A stretch of DNA of 64,000 nucleotides from Hymenobacter busanensis (GCF_008727865.1 NZ_VTWU01000005.1:186001-250000), one strand, 5' to 3'. Shown: positions 1 through 9,404, counted from the first letter of the stretch. Made by a program: numbers and translations. The notes: generated by a model not told the origin, from the sequence alone.

Positions 1-2
1 AT

Positions 3-1529
3 ATTGCCTTGGCCGAGGCGCAAAGCCGCCAAGCCGCGAAAACCCGCGACATCAACGCCGTGGTCATTACGGGGTTGAGCCCCACTACCATTACGGCCGG
101 AACGGGGGCCGTTCTCACCATCAACGGCGCCAGCTTTGGGGCAGCCCCTGGCTCGGTAGCCTTTCGCAACGCCGATGACGGCGGCGCAACCTTCACCCCG
201 GTGCTTAGTGCTGACATCGTGACGTGGTCGGATACTCAGATTCAGGTGCGGGTTCCTTCGTACAGTGCCGAGGGGCATCCGGCTGGCTCGGGTGTGGTAC
301 GGGTGGTTACGGCTGCGCAGGAGCAAAGCGTGAGCGTGGCGCAGGTCAACATTGTGTTTGCCCAAACCAACGTGCAGGAAACCAACACGAAGGAGGTGTC
401 CCCCACCGACCACATCAACCAGAATGGTACCGGAGGCTACACGTTCCGGTTCGATCTGGCCCTGGCGCAAAACGCTTCGGCCGCGGCCGCCTTTCAACGG
501 GCCCTGGCCCAGTGGCGCTGCCAAACCACCGTCAATTGGGAGGTGGGGCCGCCTCGGCCGGGCCGGGGAGTGGGCGTTGATGGGGTAAACGCCATCGAAT
601 TCGACCAAGGAGCGGAGTTGCCGGTGCGGATACTGGGGCGCACGTCCAGCAGCTACAAGGGGTGCCGCACCTCTACCGGCGAGGTGGTGTTCTGGGTCAG
701 CGAAATCGACATGCAGTTCGACGACGGCATTGCGTGGCAGTTCGGGCCCGCCCTGGCCGCTGCCGGTCAGTTCGATTTCGAGTCGGTGGTGGTGCACGAG
801 TTAGGTCATGCGCAGCAGCTCACGCACCTCATTCAGCCGGGCGCGGTAATGCACTACGCCGTGGCAAGCGGCCAAAACCAGCGGCAGCTGAATGCGGCCC
901 GCGACGTGGCCGGCGGCCGCACGGTGCTGCTCACCCGCAGTTTTGTGGCCAATGCCTGCGAGCCGGCACCTATGCAGCCCGCGCCGCTGGTGGCGCCGCT
1001 GCAAGCTCAGGCGACGCCCAATAAAACCGTGACACTCAGCTGGACCACCCGCGACGAGTGCAACGTGCAGAGCTACGTGCTGGAGCGAAGTGCCGACGGC
1101 CAAACCTGGCAAACCGTGGCGCAGGTGCCAGCCGCTTCGCCCGCCAGCACTTATACCCGCATCGATACCCAGCCGCTGAGCGACCTGAGCTACTACCGGC
1201 TGCGCGTGGTGCTGGCCAGCGACGGGGCCAGCTTGCCAGCGCCGGCTGTACTGGTGCAGGCCGAAGCCGATGAGTTTTCGGTTTTCCCAAATCCGGTACG
1301 AGGTGCCACGGTGCAACTGCTCTACAAAGCCTCCGGCCCTGGCGACGTGGTAGTGCGCTTGTACGACGCCATCGGGCGCTACCGGTTTGGGCAGCGCCTG
1401 ACGGCAACCCAGGCCGGCCTCAACAAGCTCATTTTGCCGTTGCCGAACGGCCTGCGGGCGGGGTGGTATGCCATGCGGTGGGAGGGCAATGGCCGAAAAG
1501 GCGTTGTTCCGCTGCTAAAAATCGACTAG
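3..1529 (+). CDS. Secreted zinc metalloprotease with IPT/TIG domain and T9SS sorting domain (5' partial)
   Basis: The frame is open to the left edge, so the N-terminus and any signal peptide lie outside the window. Numbering from the codon at position 9, residues about 20-115 resemble an IPT/TIG immunoglobulin-like domain. A metzincin-like zinc site follows: HELGH with a third histidine six residues on (H263, E264, H267, H273), then a Met-turn-like AVMHY around residue 281. The usual glycine of HExxHxxGxxH is a glutamine here. Residues about 340-420 look like a fibronectin-like domain (SYVLERSADGQTW, YYRLR). The C-terminus (FSVFPNPV through GWYAMRWEG) is a type A sorting domain, so export by the type IX system and surface attachment or release are expected. 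The substrate is unknown. Metalloprotease is likely; the exact family is unsure. Confidence 0.75.
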   Translation: MALAEAQSRQAAKTRDINAVVITGLSPTTITAGTGAVLTINGASFGAAPGSVAFRNADDGGATFTPVLSADIVTWSDTQIQVRVPSYSAEGHPAGSGVVRVVTAAQEQSVSVAQVNIVFAQTNVQETNTKEVSPTDHINQNGTGGYTFRFDLALAQNASAAAAFQRALAQWRCQTTVNWEVGPPRPGRGVGVDGVNAIEFDQGAELPVRILGRTSSSYKGCRTSTGEVVFWVSEIDMQFDDGIAWQFGPALAAAGQFDFESVVVHELGHAQQLTHLIQPGAVMHYAVASGQNQRQLNAARDVAGGRTVLLTRSFVANACEPAPMQPAPLVAPLQAQATPNKTVTLSWTTRDECNVQSYVLERSADGQTWQTVAQVPAASPASTYTRIDTQPLSDLSYYRLRVVLASDGASLPAPAVLVQAEADEFSVFPNPVRGATVQLLYKASGPGDVVVRLYDAIGRYRFGQRLTATQAGLNKLILPLPNGLRAGWYAMRWEGNGRKGVVPLLKID

Positions 1530-1672
1530 CGGCATAATGTGGTGGGCTTTTTGCCTGGGAAGGCAGCACGACCGGCTGTTTCTGCGCCAACTCCGGCAAC
1601 GCCGCCTTCTGGCCCTGCGTACCGTCGGGCACAGAGGCAGCCAGTTGGTGCTGGTTTCTGCTTTTTGCCCCT

Positions 1673-2251
1673 ATGCAGCCCTTTATGTCTGTTCGTCGTT
1701 TGTTGCCGCTGGCTTTTCTTGTAGTAACCGCCACCACGGCCCAAGCCCAGAAATACCGCACCGCCGCGGGCTTGCGCTTGGGCGGCGGCAACTACGGCCT
1801 CAGCATTCAACAGAAAATAGCTCCCAAAGCCACCCTCGAAGGCTTGGGCATTCTGAACACGCGCGAGGTAACGGGCACCCTGCTAGCCGAGCGGCATTTC
1901 CCCATTCTGGGGCCCAGCCTCAACTACTACTTTGGGGCTGGCGGGCACCTGGGCGGCCACAAAGACTACGGCACCGTGGGCGGTTTCGACGCCATTGTCG
2001 GCGCCGAGTACAAAATTGCCTTCATCCCGTTTGTGGTGAGCTTCGATTTCAAGCCCAGCTATGAAATCAATAACGACGAGTGGTTTCGCTTCCCCACGGC
2101 GTTTTCGCTGCGCTACGTCCTTATTAAGGAGAAGAAAAAAGCCAGTGTGCTCGATGGGCTGTTCGGCGGAGGTGACAAAGAGAAAACCAAGAAGCAGCGC
2201 CCCGACAAAAAGAACGACAGCCAGCCGCGCCTGCGCGACCGGGTTTTTTAG
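1673..2251 (+). CDS. Small exported protein, probably outer-membrane beta-barrel-like
   Basis: A 192-residue protein with a signal peptide ending in TTAQAQ. The mature part has alternating aromatic and glycine-rich strands (NYYFGAGGHLGGHKDYG, FVVSFDFKPSYEI), as in small outer-membrane barrels. After the last predicted strand the tail is very basic and hydrophilic (KEKKKASVLDGLFGGGDKEKTKKQ), unlike a barrel that ends in an aromatic residue. A second in-frame ATG at 1685 gives an equally good signal peptide (MSVRRLLPLAFL), so the start is uncertain by four codons. It converges with the DUF3667 gene 24 bp away. I do not recognise a named family. Confidence 0.7.
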   Translation: MQPFMSVRRLLPLAFLVVTATTAQAQKYRTAAGLRLGGGNYGLSIQQKIAPKATLEGLGILNTREVTGTLLAERHFPILGPSLNYYFGAGGHLGGHKDYGTVGGFDAIVGAEYKIAFIPFVVSFDFKPSYEINNDEWFRFPTAFSLRYVLIKEKKKASVLDGLFGGGDKEKTKKQRPDKKNDSQPRLRDRVF

Positions 2252-2275
2252 CGGACCGCCGAAGCTGGCCCTCTG

Positions 2276-3325
2276 CTATAGCAGCGCCGCCCCCACCACC
2301 AGCGTGGTCAGAATGCCGAACGTGAGCACGAAGGCGTAGCTGAACATGAGCAGCAGCGCCTTGGCCGTCGACTTGCGCCAGCTTTGCTGATACACGTGGC
2401 GCAAGGCTACCACCAAGTAGAGCGGCGGCACCCAAAGCAGCAGCTGCATATACCAGTCGTTGTGCAGAAAGTGGTTCCAAAGGACGCTCACGATGAACAG
2501 CGTGAGAATGAAGCTGTGCAGGTGGAGCGAAAAAATGAGGTGGTTGAGGTAGAAGCGCTTCTGCCGTAGATACAACACCTTGAGCAGCAGTGCAAAAACC
2601 GGCATGAGGAAAAACAGCGCCACCGAGGTGTTTTTGAGAATCCGTTGCCGGGCTTCGTCTACGGTAGCGGTTTGGAAGCGGGCGTACTGGCGGAACGTGA
2701 GGCGGTTGCCGAAAGACGGCTCGTGGCCGTGGCTTCTCAGCAAGGAGTCGAGGTGCGCGGGTGTGGGACGGCGCTGGTACGCCTCCACGTCGGCTTGGGT
2801 GTAGTTCCAGTACGCGCCGGTAGTCACGTTCACGTTCGGCCGGTTGCGTTGGGTCAGTGCTTCCCGCAGCTGTTGCCGCACCGAGTCCTGGGTGGCCGCA
2901 TCAGCCTGAATGGGAATGGTGTTCAGCACCGAATCGGCCGAAAGCTTGGTGCCGCGGTTGCCGCCGGCAAACACCTCCTGCACGGTGCGCCGGTCGTGGC
3001 CCGACACCAAGGCCAGCAGCAGGAAGAAGACAAAGCTGATGAACACGTACAGTCGGATGGGCGGCACAAACGGCATGCGGCGGCCTTCATTGAAGTGGCG
3101 CGTGAGCCGCCCCGGCATAAACAAGGCCCGCACCGTGCTGAAGAACTTGCCGTCGAAGTGAAATATGCCTTCCAGGGTTTCTTCCACCACGTGCCCGAAG
3201 GAAATATCGAGGGGGTGGTTGGGCTGGCCGCACTGGGGGCAGAACGCGTCGGGACCGGAAGAAGCGGCGAAGTCGAAACCGCAGTTGGGGCAAACGGGAA
3301 GGCGGTGCGTAGCGTGGGACGCCAT
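2276..3325 (-). CDS. DUF3667 family membrane protein
   Basis: A 349-residue protein. It opens with a zinc-ribbon-like pair of CxxC motifs (CPNCGFDF and CPQCGQPN, residues about 12-36). The DUF3667 signature follows (EETLEGIFHFDGKFFSTVRALF and PGRLTRHFNEGRR) and then hydrophobic segments near 92-110, 225-250, 260-285 and 295-345. The family is common in Bacteroidota and has no established biochemical role. A large hydrophilic loop at about 115-220 lies between the first two TM segments. It is monocistronic and convergent with the upstream small exported protein. The family call is firm; the function is unknown. Confidence 0.85.
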   Translation of the reverse strand: MASHATHRLPVCPNCGFDFAASSGPDAFCPQCGQPNHPLDISFGHVVEETLEGIFHFDGKFFSTVRALFMPGRLTRHFNEGRRMPFVPPIRLYVFISFVFFLLLALVSGHDRRTVQEVFAGGNRGTKLSADSVLNTIPIQADAATQDSVRQQLREALTQRNRPNVNVTTGAYWNYTQADVEAYQRRPTPAHLDSLLRSHGHEPSFGNRLTFRQYARFQTATVDEARQRILKNTSVALFFLMPVFALLLKVLYLRQKRFYLNHLIFSLHLHSFILTLFIVSVLWNHFLHNDWYMQLLLWVPPLYLVVALRHVYQQSWRKSTAKALLLMFSYAFVLTFGILTTLVVGAALL

Positions 3326-3577
3326 CGGAACTCAGAGTGACTTGCGGGCCACCTGCGGCCCCGCGCCGCAAGTAAGCATTTCCCCTGCAGGGCTGTGTGC
3401 TCAAGTGGCCAAATTCAGTGCCCAGACAGCCACTAGAGCAAGCATCCAAGTAGCACATAAGGAGGAGTGATATAACCAAGCGGAAATATTTATATAAATA
3501 TCTTTCAAATAAATCTTAGATGTGTATATTTAGTATGGTGTTTTCACTGCTTCCTCCACCATTCATGCTGTACGGAT

Positions 3578-6493
3578 ATGAAGAAGAGCTCCACTCTCAT
3601 CTTGCCGCAGCAATGGCTTCTCTTGCTGCTACTTGTTGTTGGCAGTTTCCGAGCCGTCGCTCAGCCCACGGGCTGCACCGGGAACGACCCGGGGGGTAAT
3701 CCGGCCACCAACGGGCTCTACGCCGAATACTACGCCGGGTACTTTGCCGATGACCATGCCTTTTTCACCTCGGGCCCCGCGCCCCTGCAGCGCGTTGATG
3801 CGCAAGTGAACTTTGCGGCCGACAGCAGTTGGGGCAACATCGCGCCCCCGGCCAGCGGCAGCCTCACCGACCCCGAGTTGTACAGCACGCGGTTTCGGGG
3901 CAGCATCCGGATTCCCGTTTCCGGCTCCTACACGTTCTACCTGACTTCGGACGACGCCTCGTACCTCTGGCTCGACAGCGCCGCGCAGGACCTGCCCGCC
4001 CTGACCAGCCGGGCCGCCATCAACAACGGTGGAGCCCACGGCGCCATTACCCAGCAAGTGACCCTCACGCTTACGGCCGGCTACCACAACGTGCTGATTC
4101 ACTACGGGGAATACCTCTACGGCAACACGCTGGTATGGGAATGGGCCAGCGCCGATGCCGGCATTGTGCGGGCGCCGGTGCCCAGTTCGGTGCTCTGCAC
4201 GCGCGTGCAAAATGCCCGGCAGCTGCCTTTGGCCATTACCTACTCACCCAACACGGCCACTGCCTCCAACGGCACGGCCGTCAGCTCGGGTGTGCCCACC
4301 GTCAACGACGGCGGCTTGCCCATCACCGCTTTTGCCATTGCCAACGCCGCGGCGTTGCCGGCGGGCATTAGCATCAATGCCAGCACGGGCGTGCTGACGG
4401 CGGCGGCCACGGTGCCCACGGGGCAATACAGCGTAAATGTGTCGCTGACCAATGCCGACGGTGTCAGCACCTTTTCGGGGGTGTTCAGCTTCACTATTCT
4501 GCCGCCGCCGCCCTCGGGCTGTGCCGGCACCGACCCCGGCGGGGCTGCGCCCTCGGCCGGACTCTACATGGAGTTCTACGCCGGATACTTTATGAACGAC
4601 CCCGCCTTTTTTACCACCAATACCCCAAGCCTGCGCCGGATTGACGCGCAACTGGCTTTTGGCAACGGCAGCAGTGGCAGCGGCAGCAGCTGGGGCAATA
4701 TCCTGCCGCCGGCTTCGGGTTCCAGCAACAACCCCGAGGACTTCAGCGTGCGGGTGCGGGGTAGCATCCGGGTAACGACGCCCGGCTTCTACACGCTTTA
4801 CCTGACCTCGGACGACGGTTCGTACCTCTGGCTCGACAACGCCGCCATTGCCGTGCCGGTGCTCAACAGCCAGGCCAGCATCGACAACGGCGGCATGCAC
4901 GGCGAAGAAACCGACTCGACCACTGTGTACCTCACGGTTGGGCTGCACAACGTGCTGATTCACTACGGTGAAAGCGAAGGTGGCAACGTGCTGCGGCTCG
5001 AATGGAAGAACACCGATGCGGGCATTGCACGGCAGGTAATTCCCCAGAGTGTCCTGTGTTCGGTGGTGCAGCCGGAGCGTTTCCCGCCCTTGGCGCTCAG
5101 CTACTCGCCCGCCACGCGCACGGTGGTGTCGGGCACCACGCAGTCGTCGGTTGCGCCGGTGGTCGATGCCAACGGCCACGGCCCGATTACCGGCTTCGTG
5201 CTGGCCAACGCCGCCGCGCTGCCTGCCGGCATTACCCTCAATGCGGCCACCGGTGTGCTCACGGCCGGCACTTCCATGACTACCGGTACCTATGCCGTCG
5301 ATGTCGTGGCCATCAATGCCGAAGGGGCCACGCTGTTTCGCAACTCCTACACCTTTGTGATAACGCCCCCGCCACCCGCTGCCTGCATCGGCACGGGTCC
5401 GGGCGGCCAGGGCGCCAGCGCGGGCCTGTGGGGTGAGTACTACGCCGGCTACTTCGACGACTTGCCCAACAACCAGGCGTTTTTCAACACCAATACGCCC
5501 GTAATTGCCCGCACCGAGCCCAGCATCAACTTCACCACTCCCGAAACCTGGGGCAACCTAGTGCCGCCGGGACAGGGCACCGAAGAAAACCCGGATTTCT
5601 TCAGCCTGCGGCTGCGCGGCAGCTTCTACGTGGCCACGGCGGGCATGTACACGTTCTACCTGACTTCGGACGACGCCTCGTACCTCTGGCTCGATAACGC
5701 CGCGCTGGCGGCCACGCCCGCAACCAGCGCCGCCCTCATCAACAACGGCCAGGGCCACCCGCCCATCATGGTGAAAGACAGCGTGATGCTCGCGGTCGGC
5801 CTGCACAACCTGCTAATCCACTACGGCGAGTACGTGGGGGGCAATACGCTGGTGCTGGAATGGAGCAGCCGCGCCAACAGCATAGCCCGCCAACTGGTGC
5901 CCACCACCTCGTTCTGCTCGGTGGTGCAGCCGGTGCGGCCGCTACCCGTGTCGTTGGTGCGCTTCGGAGCTAAAGCCAGCGGCCCCGGAGTGGAAGTAAC
6001 CTGGCAAACGGCCCAGGAAATCGAAAACGACTACTTTGAAGTGGAGCGCTCGGCCGATGGACGCAGCTTCGAAGCCGTGGGCCGCGTGGCCGGGGCCGGC
6101 AGCACCAGCAGCCTGCGCAACTACCGCCTCGTGGACACCACGCCGCTGGCGGGCCTAAGCTACTACCGCCTCAAGCAGGTGGATTTCGACGCTACCACTA
6201 CCTACAACGAGCCTGCCGTGGTGCGGCTGACCGGGGGCACCGACCGCGGCCCAGCGGCCAGCGTGTACCCCAACCCCAGCCACGGCGCCTTTGTGCTGCG
6301 CATGACCGAGCCCGCCGCCCTCGATACCCAACTGCAGGTGCTGGACATGCGCGGCCGCTGCATCTACACCGAAACGCTGCCGGCAGGCACCAAGGAGCGG
6401 GCCATTCGGACCACCAGCTGGCAGCGCGGCGTGTACGCCCTGCGCCTGACCAACGCCAAAGGCAGCAGCACGGTGCGGCTGGTAGTGGACTGA
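3578..6493 (+). CDS. Triple PA14-domain secreted protein with T9SS sorting domain
   Basis: A 971-residue surface or secreted protein with a signal peptide ending near FRAVAQ. It has three successive PA14-like modules, each opening with a variant of GxDPGGxxxxxGLYxEYYAGYF and containing TFYLTSDDxSYLWLD and GLHNxLIHYGE. Modules begin near nucleotides 3670, 4510 and 5375, a period of about 840-860 bp. Modules 1-2 and 2-3 are joined by putative Ig domains (ITAFAIANAAALPAGISINASTGVL). Residues about 790-890 resemble a fibronectin-like domain before a type A sorting domain (ASVYPNPSHGAF to GVYALRLTN). PA14 modules usually bind carbohydrate, so a polysaccharide-binding role is likely but inferred. 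An AT-rich 250 bp region precedes it and a strong hairpin follows. Confidence 0.85.
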   Translation: MKKSSTLILPQQWLLLLLLVVGSFRAVAQPTGCTGNDPGGNPATNGLYAEYYAGYFADDHAFFTSGPAPLQRVDAQVNFAADSSWGNIAPPASGSLTDPELYSTRFRGSIRIPVSGSYTFYLTSDDASYLWLDSAAQDLPALTSRAAINNGGAHGAITQQVTLTLTAGYHNVLIHYGEYLYGNTLVWEWASADAGIVRAPVPSSVLCTRVQNARQLPLAITYSPNTATASNGTAVSSGVPTVNDGGLPITAFAIANAAALPAGISINASTGVLTAAATVPTGQYSVNVSLTNADGVSTFSGVFSFTILPPPPSGCAGTDPGGAAPSAGLYMEFYAGYFMNDPAFFTTNTPSLRRIDAQLAFGNGSSGSGSSWGNILPPASGSSNNPEDFSVRVRGSIRVTTPGFYTLYLTSDDGSYLWLDNAAIAVPVLNSQASIDNGGMHGEETDSTTVYLTVGLHNVLIHYGESEGGNVLRLEWKNTDAGIARQVIPQSVLCSVVQPERFPPLALSYSPATRTVVSGTTQSSVAPVVDANGHGPITGFVLANAAALPAGITLNAATGVLTAGTSMTTGTYAVDVVAINAEGATLFRNSYTFVITPPPPAACIGTGPGGQGASAGLWGEYYAGYFDDLPNNQAFFNTNTPVIARTEPSINFTTPETWGNLVPPGQGTEENPDFFSLRLRGSFYVATAGMYTFYLTSDDASYLWLDNAALAATPATSAALINNGQGHPPIMVKDSVMLAVGLHNLLIHYGEYVGGNTLVLEWSSRANSIARQLVPTTSFCSVVQPVRPLPVSLVRFGAKASGPGVEVTWQTAQEIENDYFEVERSADGRSFEAVGRVAGAGSTSSLRNYRLVDTTPLAGLSYYRLKQVDFDATTTYNEPAVVRLTGGTDRGPAASVYPNPSHGAFVLRMTEPAALDTQLQVLDMRGRCIYTETLPAGTKERAIRTTSWQRGVYALRLTNAKGSSTVRLVVD

Positions 6494-6502
6494 CGCTGGG
6501 CC

Positions 6503-6557
6503 CTACACGCGAAAACCCCGCCCGGGCAGCAGTGCCGGGCGGGGTTTTCGCGTGTAG
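6503..6557. terminator. Perfect 23-bp inverted repeat after the PA14 gene
   Basis: Arms at 6503-6525 and 6535-6557 pair perfectly around a 9-nt loop, 10 bp after the stop codon. The gene on the opposite strand ends at 6567, so the hairpin probably works as a bidirectional terminator for both convergent genes. Confidence 0.85.
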
Positions 6558-6566
6558 CAGACTCAT

Positions 6567-7307
6567 TTAGCTGCGCACCACGCGGCCGCTGCCGCTGATG
6601 TGCTGGGTGATGCGCGGGCTGCCGGCATAGCGTACGTTGCCCGATCCGGCAATATGGGCGTCGAGGGTTTGGCTGGCCTGAACCTGGCAGTTGCCCGAGC
6701 CGCTGATGTGCACGGCCACGGCCTCGGCGCGCAACTCGGCGGCCTGAATGCTGCCCGAGCCGCTTACGTGCACCTCAAATGCTGGGGCCGAGCCGCTGAG
6801 CTTCATGGAGCCCGAACCGGAAATGGAGGAAGTGAGCTGCTGCGCCTGCACCGGTACCTGCAACCGCCCCGAGCCGCTGACGGACAGCTTGAGCTTGTCG
6901 TTTTTCACCACGTCCAGGGCCGTCATTCTGCCCGAACCGGCTACCGACAGGGCGCTGATGGTGGGCATGGTCACAAACACTTTCACCGGGCCTTTGAAGC
7001 TGCGCCAGTTCATGCCCGTGTGGTCTTTGGCCCGAATGGTGAGGCGGCCGTCTTTCACCACGGTTTCCAGCTCGGCCAAATCGGCGGGCGTGGCCTGCAC
7101 CTCTACTTTCTGGCTGGCCCCTTGGCGTACTTCCACCTCGGCCGAGGTGCTGAGCGAGAGGTGCGTGAAGGCCGCCACCTCGCGCACTTCGCGCCGCGGG
7201 TCTTCTTTGGCCGCTGTGGTGGCCGAGCCAACGGGCGCAGCGGAGCGAAACGCCGGCAAACCCAGCAGCAACAAGGCACCAAGCGGGAGGAATCGGTAGG
7301 TTTTCAT
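6567..7307 (-). CDS. Head-GIN domain (DUF2807) exported protein
   Basis: A 246-residue protein with a signal peptide (LPLGALLLLGLPAFRSA). The mature part is a DUF2807 putative auto-transporter adhesin / head-GIN domain: an AFTHLSLSTSAEVEVRQGASQKVEVQ-type opening, then repeated strand motifs ending in SGSG (VAGSGRMTAL, VSGSGRLQV, ISGSGSMKL, HVSGSGSIQA, HISGSGNCQV, HIAGSGNVRY, HISGSGRVV). These repeats predict a right-handed beta-helix. The domain is widespread in Bacteroidota, and its role at the cell surface is not established. It is a single gene that shares a terminator with the PA14 gene. Confidence 0.88.
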   Translation of the reverse strand: MKTYRFLPLGALLLLGLPAFRSAAPVGSATTAAKEDPRREVREVAAFTHLSLSTSAEVEVRQGASQKVEVQATPADLAELETVVKDGRLTIRAKDHTGMNWRSFKGPVKVFVTMPTISALSVAGSGRMTALDVVKNDKLKLSVSGSGRLQVPVQAQQLTSSISGSGSMKLSGSAPAFEVHVSGSGSIQAAELRAEAVAVHISGSGNCQVQASQTLDAHIAGSGNVRYAGSPRITQHISGSGRVVRS

Positions 7308-7457
7308 CGGCGAAGAAGGGGTTTGGGTTCAACTATCAGCAGCACAGATGCAGAACCGAATATAAGCGTTGCCCAATGCTTGGTCTTTCTCTGCGCCTGC
7401 GGGGAGTGAAACCGGCTGCGCCGGCCAGCGGGCAGTTGGAAGGCGTGGTTTTTTCGC

Positions 7458-7465
7458 CAGCTTTG
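7458..7465 (+). promoter_or_regulatory. Candidate Bacteroidota-type promoter
   Basis: CAGCTTTG matches the Bacteroidota -7 consensus TAnnTTTG in five of its six fixed bases. A TTG lies at 7436-7438, 19 nt upstream, as expected for the -33 element. It is 23 bp before the ATG at 7489. Confidence 0.35.
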
Positions 7466-7488
7466 GGCCTCACGCAACTGCCCCCGCC

Positions 7489-7971
7489 ATGACGCCCCAC
7501 GAAGAACTGCTGCACCGCTTCTACCAGGCCTTTCAGCGGCGCGACCACGCCGGCATGGCCGCCTGCTACCACCCCGACGCCACGTTCAACGACGCCGCGT
7601 TCCGCAACCTGCAGGGCCCGGAAATAGGCGCCATGTGGCAGATGCTTTGCGAGCGGGGCAAAGACCTGCGCCTGACCTTCAACGACATCCGGGCCGACGA
7701 CCAGCACGGTCAGGCGACGTGGGATGCGCACTACACGTTTTCGCAAACCCGGCGGCCGGTGCACAACCACATCCAGGCGCACTTCACGTTTCAGGACGGC
7801 AAAATCCTGACTCACCGCGACGAGTTCAGCTTCTGGCGCTGGTCGCGGCAGGCGCTGGGGCCGGTGGGCTGGCTGCTGGGCTGGTCGCCGTGGCTGCAGC
7901 AGAAAGTGCAGAAAACGGCGCGGGAAAGCCTGAGCCGGTTTCAGGAAGCCCGCGCCGCGCAAAGCCGTTAG
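7489..7971 (+). CDS. NTF2-like / SnoaL-family protein
   Basis: A 160-residue cytoplasmic protein. I chose the ATG at 7489 because it begins the conserved fold (MTPHEELLHRFYQAFQRRDHAGMAACYHPDATFND). The more upstream in-frame start adds a proline- and glycine-rich, non-conserved stretch and would overlap the candidate promoter. The pattern of an N-terminal helix, a YHPDATF strand, GPEIGAMW and late strands with HIQAHFTF and EFSFWRW is that of SnoaL-like/NTF2 proteins. These have diverse enzymatic and binding roles, so no substrate can be given. It converges with another NTF2-fold gene 14 bp away. Confidence 0.8.
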   Translation: MTPHEELLHRFYQAFQRRDHAGMAACYHPDATFNDAAFRNLQGPEIGAMWQMLCERGKDLRLTFNDIRADDQHGQATWDAHYTFSQTRRPVHNHIQAHFTFQDGKILTHRDEFSFWRWSRQALGPVGWLLGWSPWLQQKVQKTARESLSRFQEARAAQSR

Positions 7972-7985
7972 GTTCTCGCAAGCAG

Positions 7986-8489
7986 CTACTTCTGCATCGT
8001 CAGAACCGGGTCGTGGGCTTTCTTGTCAATGGAGGTGTTGTGCCCGTCGATGACCAACCACTGGCCTTTGCGCTTTTCCACAATCAGGGTGAGTACGCCG
8101 GTTGAAACGTCGCTCATGTCGCGCCCGTCGGGCATCACCCAGCCGTCCAGCTGCCAGTGGCTGCGCACCAGGGCCAGGTCGGGCCGAAGCATGCGCACCT
8201 CGGCCTTGAGGGTAGTGTGGTGGGTTTTGTTGAACATCATCTTCATGAAGATGTCCAAGGCATAGCGGTGCTCGGCCGCGTTGTGCCACCACATGCCCAC
8301 CACGTTCACCCATTGCGCCTCCGGGGCGAAGTTCTGGAAGTAGAGGTCGAGGTCGTGCTTGTTCCAGGCGTCCACGGTGCGGTCCAGCACGTGCAGCGCG
8401 GCCTGTTCGTCGGCGGTGCGGTTGGGTGTTTGGGCTTGGGCGGCACCGGCCAGCACGCAAGCCAGCAGGAAGCTGAGCAGGGTTTTCAT
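7986..8489 (-). CDS. Exported SgcJ/EcaC-type NTF2-fold protein
   Basis: A 167-residue protein with a signal peptide (MKTLLSFLLACVLAGAAQAQ). The start at 8489 is preferred over the ATG three codons upstream because it puts the lysine directly at the N-terminus. The mature part has the NTF2 pattern of the SgcJ/EcaC group: ALHVLDRTVDAWNKHDLDLYFQNFAPEAQWVNVVG, then RYALDIFMKMMF, ALVRSHWQLDGW and VLTLIVEKRKGQWLVIDGHNT. Export to the periplasm is predicted. The activity of this group is unsettled even though some members are labelled oxidoreductases. It is divergent to the neighbouring NTF2-fold gene only in sequence; the two genes converge. Confidence 0.8.
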   Translation of the reverse strand: MKTLLSFLLACVLAGAAQAQTPNRTADEQAALHVLDRTVDAWNKHDLDLYFQNFAPEAQWVNVVGMWWHNAAEHRYALDIFMKMMFNKTHHTTLKAEVRMLRPDLALVRSHWQLDGWVMPDGRDMSDVSTGVLTLIVEKRKGQWLVIDGHNTSIDKKAHDPVLTMQK

Positions 8490-8561
8490 ACGCGTCATCA
8501 GGGGTTAGGTGATGAGCGAAACTAGCCCGGCGGGCCGGCGCAGAATAGTAAAAAAACGACG

Positions 8562-9404
8562 TTAGAACGGGCTGCCCGGGAAGAGCCGCAAGGGCGACCG
8601 GGCTTCCTCCTTCACCAGAACAGAAGGCGTGACGGCCGCAAACAGCTTGAAGTCCTTGATCAGGTGCATCTGGTCGTAGTAGCCGCACTGGTACACAACG
8701 TCCTGCCAGTCCAGCGCGGGCTGCTGGTCTTTCAGGCGGTAGGCGCGGGCAAAGCGCGCCACGCGCGCAAACAGCTTCGGGCTCATGCCCACGCGCTCCA
8801 GAAACTTCCGCTCAAACTGCCGGGTGCTCAGGCAGGCTTGCGCGGCCAGCCAATCGACGCTGCGGGGCTGCTCGTGGGGCTGCAGCATCAGCCGGGCCAC
8901 GTGGTCGACGGCGTGGGCCTCGGTTTTCAGCGCCGCCACTTTGCGCAGCAGGTACTGCTCTACCAAGGCAATCATCCGGGCGTAGTCATCCACCTCCCGC
9001 AGCCGCTCGTTCACGTCGTTAACCTCGCGGCCCGTCAGGTCGTGGCTGTCCACGGTTTGGTCGAGCAGCTCCCACATGGGCAGACCAAAGAGCCGAAACA
9101 AGCCGCCGGGCCGAAAGCCGACTTTGATGGTGAGCTGGTTGTGGCCCATACGCAGGTTTACGCGCGCCACCTGCGGGCCTACTATCACGCTCTGCGCGCT
9201 GGCGCGCTCCTTCTGCTGCGCGAAGTTGAACACCTCAATGACGTCCCGGGCATAGAAGTACAGGCACTGCTCGGGGTTGGTCGGAAACGGGTTGACGGCC
9301 AGGGGCACTTGCGCATCAAACTGCACGTGCATGAGCATGTAGTTGCTCACGAAGGGCTGCAAGGCCGCGCACGGGTGGTAGAACTGGCAGAACGGAGGGC
9401 CCAT
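8562..9404 (-). CDS. AraC-family transcriptional regulator
   Basis: A 280-residue regulator. The start at 9404 (MGPPFCQFYHP) is chosen because the open frame upstream is non-conserved and crosses the terminator of the next gene. Residues about 1-150 are a divergent sensor domain like those of the DUF6597-type AraC proteins (PFVSNYMLMHVQF, FFGLPMWEL-like stretch near 110). The C-terminal 100 residues carry the two helix-turn-helix units (VDWLAAQACLSTRQFERKFLERVGMSPK and VYQCGYYDQMHLIKDFK). The ligand and target genes are unknown. The exported NTF2-fold gene immediately downstream on the same strand, about 70 bp away, is a plausible target, but this is only positional. Confidence 0.88.
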   Translation of the reverse strand: MGPPFCQFYHPCAALQPFVSNYMLMHVQFDAQVPLAVNPFPTNPEQCLYFYARDVIEVFNFAQQKERASAQSVIVGPQVARVNLRMGHNQLTIKVGFRPGGLFRLFGLPMWELLDQTVDSHDLTGREVNDVNERLREVDDYARMIALVEQYLLRKVAALKTEAHAVDHVARLMLQPHEQPRSVDWLAAQACLSTRQFERKFLERVGMSPKLFARVARFARAYRLKDQQPALDWQDVVYQCGYYDQMHLIKDFKLFAAVTPSVLVKEEARSPLRLFPGSPF

